Positions 54,950 to 64,000 of a DNA stretch of 64,000 bases are shown in pieces (the stretch's first letter is position 1; the number at the start of each line of letters is the position of its first letter). The DNA lies in assembly GCA_003116995.1 (NCBI GenBank), contig BDSL01000019.1:1-64000 (forward strand), written 5' to 3'. Origin of the DNA: Yamagishiella unicocca (lineage: Eukaryota; Chlorophyta; Chlorophyceae; Chlamydomonadales; Volvocaceae). Made by a program: the position numbers and the translations under genes. Below the pieces are notes generated by a model. The model searched no databases. It had not been told where the DNA came from and was given only the letters and a program-made list of their open reading frames with translations.

Positions 54950-56738
54950 ATGGCGTCATTTGTAGCACCGAGAGCATGCACCGGAGCTGCAGGAGTTGTA
55001 GGCAACGGAGGGCCGGGCTTAGGCCCCAGCTGCGGCATGGCAGGATTCGTAACCGGCTGCACATCACTGCCTGTCAGTATGATGCCACAGATGGTGCCGA
55101 CAGTGATGCCACCCATGTTTGCTGCCGCGGGTTTCGTGTATCCTACATATTTCCCAGCGTTCATGCCCATGATGGGTTCGGTTCCAGACATATTTTTCCA
55201 GATGAGCAACGCCTTCCTAAGTGCGAGGTGCCAGAACGTGTTCGGGCTTCCCAGGGAGGCCCCATGCGAGAGCAGTGCTTCTAATGGCGCGCTTGCTACC
55301 CTCGTGATGAAGAAGCCGTCAACCGCGATGTATCGCGGTGACACTGGCTCTCGCAGCTCCTTGGAGTCCAGCAGTAGAACGGCGGTGGTGCATGACGCCG
55401 ACATGCAACCCAACCTAGAGCCATCGGCCGTCCCGAACGGGGTCAAAAACTCTGCCGCAGCTAGCAGTTTATGCTGCTCCGAGATCGCCTTGGAGGATGG
55501 TGCTTCAATCACTGGAGCACGCAACGTCGGCTTCTTTTGCCCATCCTTGGCCGTCGAGTGCCCAAAAGCGGAGCCCCACGCTTTATCGCTGGAGCGCATA
55601 GGGCCGCCGCCTCAGGTCACAGCCCGAGTTTCATCTTCACCAGCTGCGCTAGGGAAGCAGATCCCCCCCGACCCTTGGCAACTACATGAGCAGTCCCCTG
55701 CGTTGGTCGCCACGCCTCCGGCGTCAAGTACCATGAACCTCGACGGAACCGTCAGCCTCCCGCCGGACAGTTTCGTTGCAGCCACAGGCGAGATCAGCAA
55801 TTCTCCCACCACTTTACGCAATGCCGAGGCTCGTCCTGCCGCGACAGCCACGGCATCGGAGCCCCTTGCTGCCGGCCTTGTGGCGCTGGCTGCCGATGTT
55901 GCGACCAGGTCCATGTCCTTCCGTAGGGGCGGTCGGGTGCCCCTCGAGGACGCCGCGGGAGGCGTCATGTGGGTCGATGCCAGACGCCACCGGGCGATCC
56001 TACGGCGACGTCACCAGCGCCGGAAGCATGTAGGCTTGGGAGTGGCCATGTCACCCCGTAGCCCAAAGGTAGGTCTAAAGCGACGGCTTAACGTCTTGCG
56101 TTTTGCGACTGTGGCAGGACAGACGAGGCGACAGCACCCAAAATGCCCCATTGTTATTGGTTTGTGTTAAGTACTTCCGTGTGGATTTTCCTGCGTTTGT
56201 CTGCACTTCTTTGTTTTTGCAGCTGGTTGATTTCCCTAACCACATTGTCATGTGCGTGTCACTGACTGCATTCCTGCCTATTTGTGGAGCTTAAAGCCTT
56301 ACCTGAATCTCGGCGCCGTCTACCTTTCCTGCGCAGTCGTTCGCCTACTTGTCGGCCCATAATCACGCCGTACGTCGCGACTCGTCCAGCAGCGGTCCCC
56401 TCCTTGTGGCAGCCGGCTGTCCCCTCGACACGCACAGCGTGAGTGACAACGACGACATTGGCAGCGCCAGCGGCGACCTATCCGAGCCGCACAGCTTCGC
56501 CGAGCCAATGGATTCTCACCACGACCCGGAACCGATGACGCCGCAGTTCGTTCTGGCGCCGCCTCTGACTGCAGTGGCTGCCGCCCTAACGAACTCGACC
56601 CGCGCGGCCTTGGAGGCAGAGCTGCAGGCGGTGCTGGCGGAGGAAACGGGTATGCTGCTGTGGAGTGACGACTCAACTGGCGCGGGTGGGTGTCCCAGCG
56701 TTTGCGGTGGCTGTGTCATTGAGTTTCCGGAGTTCTGA
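54950..56738 (+). CDS. Divergent NF-YA-like protein, 506 residues
   Basis: Two exons, 54950-56068 and 56337-56738, join in phase 0. The ATG at 54950 is preceded directly by an in-frame TGA. The junction brings together two halves of an NF-YA-like core. The first, WVDARRHRAILRRRHQRRK, matches the A1 helix that binds NF-YB/NF-YC (family: YVNAKQYHRILKRRQARAK). The second, SFAYLSAHNHAVRR, matches the start of A2 (KYLHESRHRHAM). The linker length agrees within two residues. NF-YA gives the NF-Y trimer its CCAAT specificity. Here the DNA-contacting part is changed: ESRHRHA becomes SAHNHA, and the GxGGRF loop becomes SSSSGPLL. The N-terminal 340 residues are Met/Pro/Ala-rich with no domain. The C-terminus is acidic. 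The family call is by pattern only. Confidence 0.6.
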
Positions 56739-56807
56739 GGCGCCTGGTGAGCACCTGCCGGACATACTGCGTGACGGGTTCCCGTAGAAGCGGCAGTGCG
56801 GGCCTTC

Positions 56808-56905
56808 GGCCTGGCTACGGCGTGTGGGGTGTCCTTCAATCCGGCTACGGCGTGTGAGATGTTCTTAAACCCGGCTACCGCGTGTGAGATGTTCGTAGAC
56901 GAAGC
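56808..56905. repeat. About 33-bp tandem repeat, three copies, in the NF-YA-like 3' region
   Basis: The unit contains 'ccggctacggcgtgtgagat' then 'gttctt', with copies at about 56,810, 56,841 and 56,873. It is located 70-170 bases after the stop. Confidence 0.8.
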
Positions 56906-56979
56906 CGAGTGCGGAGGAGTCTGCGGCGTTTTGCGCGCATGAATGCGACACCATTGCGTACTTAGGCAGGAGCGGTGCC

Positions 56980-57159
56980 ATGGCGCCAGTTCTTTGCGCC
57001 TTACTAGGTGTGGTGGTGGTTGTGTCCACCGCGACTGAGCTGCTCAGGAATAACCTAACAAAGGAAGTAGTCAGCCTTAATTCACGCCTTGAGATGTCTC
57101 TACCATTGTACCACGGAGAGAACGTGTTGAGTTACGATCCATATCTCCAATTGAGGTGA
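56980..57159 (+). CDS. Possible small protein, 59 residues
   Basis: An ATG at 56980 opens MAPVLCALLGVVVVVSTATE, then LLRNNLTKEVVSLNSRLEM, and stops at 57159. It has a hydrophobic N-terminal helix like a signal anchor. The last codons overlap a GTGATG donor, so it could be a first exon. It may equally lie in the 3' UTR of the NF-YA-like gene, whose likely TGTAA signal is at 57,237. No family recognised. Confidence 0.2.
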   Translation: MAPVLCALLGVVVVVSTATELLRNNLTKEVVSLNSRLEMSLPLYHGENVLSYDPYLQLR

Positions 57160-57236
57160 TGGGGTGTCGTTGTAGGTGAGCGAAGGCTGATGCTTCTGTT
57201 GCCAGTGCTTATTGTATGCAGTCTTGTCGTTGGTGC

Positions 57237-57241
57237 TGTAA
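57237..57241 (+). terminator. TGTAA polyadenylation signal, probably of the NF-YA-like gene
   Basis: It is the first TGTAA after the stop at 56738, giving a 3' UTR of about 500 bases. Confidence 0.4.
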
Positions 57242-57249
57242 GGTGCGCA

Positions 57250-59223
57250 CGATTTGTGTGGGTGCTCGTTGGCAGATACGGTGCGACGTACGGAAGGAGA
57301 GGCACGTATTGATTATGTACATCTGTTCTTCGTGAACGTCATTACATCAGGGGCTACGGATAGGTTTTGCGAGCTGCACGAGTATAATTGCGAACGTGCA
57401 CGGTTGTTTTCGGGTAAGAATTTGACGGAGAGATTTTATACCATGTATCCTCCCTGCCTCTCCTTTGTGCGTTTATAATTTTTCCGATTCTGCCCATCGA
57501 ACGCACTTATGGTCCCGGCGATGTGTTTAATAACCGTTCGCTGTTGCCGGCAGGTCTTGTTATAGCTGCCCCCAGTTGCATTGTTGAGCTGGTTCCACTG
57601 TTGTCAAAGGTTACTGGACCCGCTTTGAGAGGCAGGCCGTTTCTTGCACTCTTCCGCAATAGGGTACAATGGACAGGTGTTGCCCCTGGCCCGATTCGCT
57701 GTTTGTACGCGGTGTCTGGGATTTGGAGGGAACTTGTCGAGATCGCGTGAGTTTCTGCTCTCACACACGTCGGCGTCGTACGTAAGGCACAATTTTGTTG
57801 CACGTGGTGAGGTATGGTTGTTGATGCCCCATGTCGGTTACCGGTTATGTGTCTTGTCCGAATAAAGTTTTGATCAGCTTTTCATTCCGCGCCTGGTGTG
57901 CACGTCCTGCCCTGACCTCCACACGGCCGCCGCACGCTGACAAGGGAGGTGTCGTGTTGTATCCCCTATCGGTAAGTTGGATTGATGCATGGTCATGGTG
58001 ACGTTGATGTTGCTGTTTGATACGTATTTTTCAGAGAAGAGAATCAAAATTTGTCAGGATTTTCCGGTGGAGCGTAGAGGCCTTATTCCGCGACGTATTT
58101 CATGTTGCAGTCCGTAGGTAAGTTGACCTGCGCTATTCGTGCATTGAGTCGCTGGTGTTGGACTGGGAGTGGACTGGGAGTCTGCTGGAAGTCTCCGGTG
58201 TACAGTCTGGCGTGTAGACGTGTTTCCTTGTGACATTGATCAACGGACGCAGTCTCATCGGCGGTTGACGCGCCCTAAAAGATTAATATGACCGTTGCGT
58301 TAGCTCAGGATCCAACGCACCCATGGGCCTACGACGTAATTCATTTTGCTGTGGCGGGTCTGTGCGTGCCGTTGGCTCGTAGGCCTCGTGCCGGCTGCTG
58401 TCTGCGCATACGGCAGCTGAACGTGTGGTGCCATGAAGGCGTTTTCTGCGCATGGCGTTCTATTTGTAAACTGTTTATGTGCCTGTTCGGCCTCGATGAA
58501 TACCCGATTCTCATTGCCGGACCTTCAAAAACTCCCAGCGGACACGGGTAGTCGGGTAATTCCCGGAGTTCTGTCCCGAGAGAGCCATATGCCTGCATAC
58601 GCCAGATCATCAGTCCTTGTCGAGACCTCAGGATCAGTACTAGAAATTGCAGTCCGCCGGTATCTGACGGCATTGGCCGGGTCTTCGTAGCCCTGCACAA
58701 CTGTGATGAGAAGGAAATGCATCAATCCGCTCAATGTGGTGTGGGTGGAGCAGTTTGTTAACCGCAAGGGGCACGCACCAGAGGGGCCAGGTGGGCCACA
58801 ACTGGCCACAGGACGCTCGCGCATCCTGGAGGAGGTGCAGGGGCCTGCCGAGTGGAGGCTAGGCGCACCCAGCGCGTCGCCGGAGCAGTGGCCAGCGTCA
58901 GGAGGTGCTCCTTCGGCGGGGCCCAATCTCCAAGATACTGAAGGATCTCCCCTGCTACTGCTGCCCATGTAGCTTCCTAAGAAACATGACCATCGTGATT
59001 ACCGTGCGCCTCCATTAGAAACACGCGATACAAGCTTCGTATTCACGATGAGGACCTGTGCGAGTGTGCTTCAGCCATCGGTGTGGTCTCTGGTGTGGTA
59101 AAAAGAAAGGTGTCGCCAACCGACTTGGGTCGTTGCCTGTACGAGTAGTCGGACTATATACGCGGGCGCACATGCTGGATCGTGTCGTGCCCAGTCTTTG
59201 CGAGTTGAAGTTGATTTCTATTG
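57250..59223. other. Stretch with only weak ORFs
   Basis: The best frame is plus 58,703-58,972 (NPLNVVWVEQFVNRKG, ending SPLLLLPM). It could be a terminal exon but has no recognisable domain. A frame at 58,288-58,551 is Cys/Arg-rich. An 'aataaag' lies at about 57,863. Nothing else is supported. Confidence 0.3.
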
Positions 59224-62200
59224 ATGGCATTGACGCAGCTCCAACGGCCTTTGCAGCCGCACTTTCGCACTCGCTATGCAGCGGAGCGCCGCCGCGTATT
59301 GCCTGTAAGCAAAGCCCGCGGCCAACGTACTCGCATGATGGATCTAGAATCGGTGGAAAGTAATGTAAGGATGCTGGGCCGCGCGCGGTTCCGAAAGCAT
59401 GTCTACGGATGGCCAATCTTCGCCAGCTTATTCGGCCCGGTATTTGACCTTCAGGAACACAGCATAAGGTTCAAGGTACTGGAGGAGTTTCCACTTATGG
59501 CTGTGGTGGAGCACATCCTCTCGACTGCTGGGGGTGGTAAGCTTGGACTCGGAGCGCGAATGCGACGAGCCTGCTGGCGATTGTCTGATTCGGTGAACAT
59601 GCTAGATCCATGCACTAGTCCGGGCGTGCCCTCCCCTGCCTAGCGGTCGGCCAAGAGCCTTCCCGCGCACGCTTGCCCTTCCCCCGCATAAGAACCCCCA
59701 GGCCCCGCCAATACCTCCGGCCATTGGCTGTCGAGCCTGGCCGGAACGGAATTACGCACAGACTATCATAAACCCTTCTTCCAAGGATATTCGTGCACGC
59801 TCTTCTCATCACCCACAAGCCCAACTGCATACGGTGTGCCCCTCATGTCACCCCTGGTCCTCCCTTCTCCCGTACCCCCGTCCTCCTCTTCGTTCTCCTC
59901 CTAGTCCTCCTCCTCCCCACCCTCCTCCTCCACTTTACATAAGACTCAAGATAGCCCTCCTCCACTTTACATAAGACTCAAGGTAGCCAAGCGACGTGAT
60001 TCCTGCCTCGCACGTCTCTGACCTCTTTCCCTTCCAATCTATATCCCTTCCCCGGTCCAGCCCTCTCGTCCAACGACCAACCGACGAGTCGCGCCCGCGC
60101 CCTGGAGCTGTTGCAGTTAGGGGCGGTGTTCGTGGGAACCCCCCTGAAGGGTTCAGATACCATCAAATGGGTCCGCTCCATTGAACTGCCCGTCGCGGTT
60201 ACTAGGGCGACGGTGCCGAGAGGCCACATCGTCCGAGTGCACCCACATCCTAAACGCTACCCAAGCTGCTACTGCAAGGACTGGTGGGTGGCGGGTCTGG
60301 GTTTCACGGGACAGGGGGGGTAAGGGGACGGGGGCGGGAGGAGAGGGGGAGGACGGAGGCCGAGGGAAACAAAGGCGGGTGGGATGAGAAGAAAGCGGTG
60401 GGACGGCAGGTGGGTAACCTGCTGTACCCCAGGTTAACCCTTTCCGGGGTTCACCGCCGATGCTTCCTCGTGCATCTGGTCCTTCAGCCTGCCCCCAGCG
60501 CCTCCCCGCACTCGCCTTCCCTCAAGGCCGCCCAAAGCACGCACCTCCCCCTGGTCGCTCAGCCTCCCCCCTTTCCCTCCCCTACTCCCTACTCCATCCC
60601 GTGGGGGACCCTATGTCGTGTAACCGGCTTTAATGCCACTCCCCCCGTCCCCTGTCCCCTGCCCCGCCCCCCTCCCCTCAGGCCCTCTCGTGTGCTCCAC
60701 TGCGACCCTGACTACGTGGTGGTCAACAAGCCCGCCGGGCTGCCCTGCATGCGCCACGCCAGCAACGCGCTGGAGGAGCTGGCCAGCTGCGTGGGCATGG
60801 CGCTAGGCATGGAGGGGCTGGAGGTGCGGCCGCCGGGGGGGGCGGCGGAGCCAGAGCCAGCCTCGAGGGCAGCCGGGCGTTATCGCGACACAAAACCGGC
60901 TAGGATTGTCGTCTTCGTAAACCGTCCAGGGATTACTAGGGGTTCATATCTATGGTCGCGGGTCGTTGGAGTCCGCGTTCAGCGTACCATGCCGTTCCTG
61001 TCTCGATGCACAAGATTTAGAGTCCGCAAAAACGTAAATCATCGAGTGCTATAACTCCTCAGTTGTTACCACGATAGCTGTGGGTATACAAACAGGCAGT
61101 GGCGGACTTCCTCCTATACCTCAAATCCAGCATCTAGAAACGAGATCCGGCAAGGAAAACAGGTCTCAGGCTTTGGCTAACGCCAAAAGCAGTTGCAGTT
61201 AGCCACGACTTGCCGCTGCGGCCGGTCGACCTCCTTTCGTTACCTACCGCTCAAGCCCTCGGCTGACTTCGTGGCTTGCGATCTCACCACATGCGCCCGT
61301 GACCCGCGGGTCGGCCGGCCGTCGCCGTCTTCCCCCTTCCAGGTGGGCCACCGCCTAGACCAGTGGACCACTGGAGTCGTGGTGATGTCTCGCAACAAGG
61401 ACGCCAACAAGGTCTTCAAGCGCTCGCTGCAGGACCGGGAGGCGGGCCTGGTGAAGACGTACAAGGCGCTGTCGTACGTGCCCGTGCCGCTGGGCCCCCT
61501 GGAGCACCACATGTACGACGGCCCGTTCAACGAGGGGACGCCGGTGCTGGGCGGCGGGAACCTGCGGGCCCGGGGGCCCCGGCTGCTGAGCGACACAGCG
61601 CACGAGGGGTGGCTCGCCTGCCGACTGACCGTCAAGGAGTGCAAGGTAGGCGCGGGGCGTCGAAGGGGCGCTGCGAGCCACGTGAGCCACGTGAATCACG
61701 TGCAGTTGGATTGTCGATTTCCCGTACCTTAAATGGATTGTCAGTTGGATTGTCGGTTTGCCGTACCTTAGTCTTCGTTGGTAGGCGGGTGTGTGGCTGG
61801 GTGGGTGCCTGCCCAGTGCCCAGCTGTGGAGGCGGCGGACGCGCCGCTGCGACTGTGGTCGCAGCCAGTGGCACTGCGGCACGCGGCTCCAGGGGAGGCA
61901 GGGAGGAACCCCGTGGTACGACACAGGGAGGTGGAGGAGGTCCATACGGGGCCGGCTCCACGTGGGAGGGGAGTGTCTATGGAGGTGCGCTGCGCTGCGC
62001 CTGACAAGGCCAACAGCGGCGACGGCCCGCCTCTGAATCAAACTACCGCTCAACTCCATCTCTCGCCACATCCCCGCGCCCATCTCGGGATCCCCTGCCT
62101 TCCCATCACCCCACCCCCCAGGAGCATACGGGTGCCCTGGCCTGGCACCGACAGCACTTCCCCTCGACGGACGACGCTACGGAGCTGTGTGAACCTCATG

Positions 62201-62890
62201 ACAGCGACCGCCAGCAGCCAGAGCAACAACAGCAGCAGCAACAAGAGCAGCCGCATTCAGACCAGGCGCGGCAGGGGTTCCAGGTGCCGGCGCTGTCCCG
62301 ACAGCCCTCAGCGGTGCCGCAGCCAGCCCGGCTGTACGAGAGCACCATCGATCTGCACACTGGCCGCACGCACCAGATCCGCGCTCAGCTGGCCTCGATC
62401 GGGTGTCCTCTGGTGGGGGATGACATGTATACGCCCCTCACGGTGGGTGGGGGGGTGGGTGGAGTGAATTTGCCTGGGTTGATCGGGTGGGTGGTTGGCC
62501 GGGGTGCACGGTGGGCAGTGGGGGCTGGTAGGTACAGTCACAGAGCTGCTGCTCGATGGGTGAGACACGGAAGGGCATCGCTGGGAGGTATCAGTATCAC
62601 CATCACATCAGCACTTCGTTTCGCACCCAGGCCCCCACGCCCAGTCGCCTTGTCTTCGTCACCCTTGCCTCCCTCCGTCACTCAGCCCCCTGGCCCCCCG
62701 GCGTTGCCTTCCTCTCCCGATGTGTCCGCAGGGGCTGCTGGTCGGGGAGTCGGGTGTGCTCCGGGACCCCGCCATAGTAGAGCTGGTGGAGGGGATGGCC
62801 ATGACTGAGGGCCATATCGGGCTGCACGCGTGGCAGCTGTGCTGGCGCGGCCACACCTTCACCGCGCCGCCGGAGTGGGGGGACGAGTGA
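59224..62890 (+). CDS. RNA pseudouridine synthase, RluA family, plant organellar PUS6 type
   Basis: Exons 59224-59536, 60061-60283, 60682-60823, 61343-61645, 61817-61984 (least certain, could end at 61930), 62122-62442 and 62732-62890 give about 542 residues in phase. The enzyme isomerises uridine to pseudouridine in RNA. The N-terminus is Arg/Gln-rich and may be an organelle transit peptide. An S4-like module follows (ALELLQLGAVFVG ... IVRVHPHPKRYPSCYCKDW), then DYVVVNKPAGLPCMRHASN. The catalytic motif is HRLDQWTTGVVV, with the aspartate in HRLD. After it come LVKTYKAL, DLHTGRTHQIRAQLASIGCP, LVGDDMYTP and GHIGLHAWQLCW. The order 'HPKRYP..Y..DW' then NKPAG matches land-plant RNA pseudouridine synthase 6. 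Exon 6 has a Gln-rich insert (QQPEQQQQQQEQPHSDQ) ahead of the TGRTHQIR block. Substrate RNA and compartment are inferred from the family. Confidence 0.9.
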
Positions 62891-63585
62891 GGCCAGGCAG
62901 GCGCGCACAAATCGCCGCAGCTTTAGACGACGCCCGGCGCCTGGTCCGCCGCCAGAGTAGTGGGGGGACGCGGGTGAAGCGGTGTGTAGTGCAGCGCACG
63001 CAACACGCAGCACAGCACCCATCGGAGTCGGCCATCTTGAAGGCACCTGGAGGCTGGGTTTCATCGTAGACGCGCGTAGGGTGTGTGAAGGATGGAAGCG
63101 CTCTTGGTGTGCAGGATGGTTCCTACGCGCCCAGTGATCTCACCTGTTAGCGTGCTTCCTGATGTGTATGGCGGTTGGGCGGTTGGAGGGCCGGATAGCA
63201 TACAATTATCCCTCTCATCCTTACTTTATTCCTGTCTTGTGTTTCCGTTGTTTTTCTGCGACCGATCTCCTACCGGTTGCGCTTCCCTGGCCTCGTTACT
63301 AGCGTTCCGTACGTTCACCCGGCATGGCCGCATATAGTTGCCATGCCTCGTTTGGCGCCCAGGCACGGAGACCTGCTTGTCGGTGCTGGCACGTCGGGAT
63401 GCGACATTTGCGCTGGCGTTGGCCTCTTCGGTGACAGCGCTGCTTCCGATGCCAACCGTTTAGCGACGCTTTTGGACGTTTTGAGCCATTCCCATAGGTA
63501 CGGCTTCGGGCGACGGGCGTGCGCGGGAAGGTGTGGCAGTGGCAGCAGGCTGGGCATGAAGTTTGCCGTATCTCGATCAGGTGAT
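62891..63585. other. 3' flank of the pseudouridine synthase gene
   Basis: No TGTAA was found in the first several hundred bases. Open frames (for example plus 63,277-63,756) overlap a SINE-like copy and are not supported as genes. Confidence 0.35.
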
Positions 63586-63690
63586 GTCTTTTCTTCCTGC
63601 GTCTCTTTCCTTGGAAAGCGATGCGCCCGATGGCTCTTCCTCAAGGCCTGGGGCCCCCTGTGGCAGTTACTACCACCTACCGATTTTTGC
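63586..63690 (+). mobile_element. SINE-like core copy
   Basis: It contains 'cttcctgcgtctctttcctt', then 'gcgatgcgcccgatggctct', then 'ctggggccccctgtggcagt' and 'tactaccacctacc'. It is about 20 percent diverged in the tail half and lies far from the VTC cluster, which shows the family is dispersed. Confidence 0.55.
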
Positions 63691-63965
63691 ATACCTGTAG
63701 AAGCAACAAACACCTGGGTCTCAAGTCAGGGCACTACCCATGCTGGATGCAGCTAACCACCAGACTCGTCCCGTCGTGACCTCTATGATGACCCTTACGC
63801 AGCCAGCCGCAAAAGCCACAACACGTTCAGTACTGAAAACCAGGAACCAGGAAAAAACCTTCGAACTTGCCATCCATACGAAACCGCTAGGCTACAATCG
63901 CGCACGAGTCGCAGCACCCGGGATTCGATTGCCGCCGGTGCTGCTCGCGTCACCTGCGCGTCCCG

Positions 63966-64000
63966 TACCGCCCCCGCCGCCGCCGCCGCCGCCGCCGCCG
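63966..64000. repeat. CCG trinucleotide run at the window edge
   Basis: 'cccccgccgccg...' continues to the last base, so its length cannot be judged. It could be intronic or code for Pro/Ala/Arg or Gly. Confidence 0.9.

Noticed and set aside
58288..58972. A gene between the NF-YA-like and pseudouridine synthase genes
   Set aside because: The frames there have no recognisable domain and no convincing splice joins, so they are only noted as weak ORFs.

Overview
The window is nuclear DNA of a green alga, most likely a volvocine or other chlamydomonadalean chlorophyte. It is GC-rich and its genes are split by many introns with GTGAGT/GTGCGC-type donors. The chloroplast ribosomal protein bL33 is nuclear-encoded with a transit peptide, long Gly/Ala/Ser/Gln-rich tracts interrupt conserved domains, and TGTAA poly(A) signals follow several genes. 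Exon junctions were inferred by eye from splice consensus, reading phase and family homology; treat them as good to about one base.

Layout from left to right. 1-2.2 kb: 3' part of a minus-strand gene with CEP164-type WW domains. 4.0-4.7 kb (+): plastid ribosomal protein bL33. 6.6-14.6 kb, 20.5-26.2 kb and 33.4-41.3 kb (all minus): three copies (A, B, C) of a VTC4-type polyphosphate polymerase gene, with a VTC tunnel domain and a DUF202 membrane domain. A and B are a recent segmental duplication, similar in introns and flanks; C is an older paralog. Mobile DNA has rearranged the A copy: a CACTA-like element sits in one intron, short SINE-like elements sit in others, and a 4.3-kb segment lies between A and its upstream flank. 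B supplies the empty sites. 28.2-30.1 kb (+): protein phosphatase 4 regulatory subunit 2. 45-48 kb (-): a 1016-residue low-complexity protein of unknown function. 48.5-54.1 kb (-): a TBC-domain RabGAP (1087 residues, ten exons, every phase consistent). 55.0-56.7 kb (+): a divergent NF-YA-like protein. 59.2-62.9 kb (+): a RluA-family RNA pseudouridine synthase of the plant organellar PUS6 type.

The genes do not form one pathway. The main theme is the VTC cluster. All catalytic residues of the polyphosphate polymerase tunnel are kept in the copies, but the SPX-like N-terminus has lost the lysines that normally bind inositol pyrophosphates. The cluster may therefore make polyphosphate under different control from yeast VTC. 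The other points of most interest are the SINE-like family, dated by empty sites in the duplicate, and the NF-YA-like protein, whose CCAAT-contacting half is degenerate.
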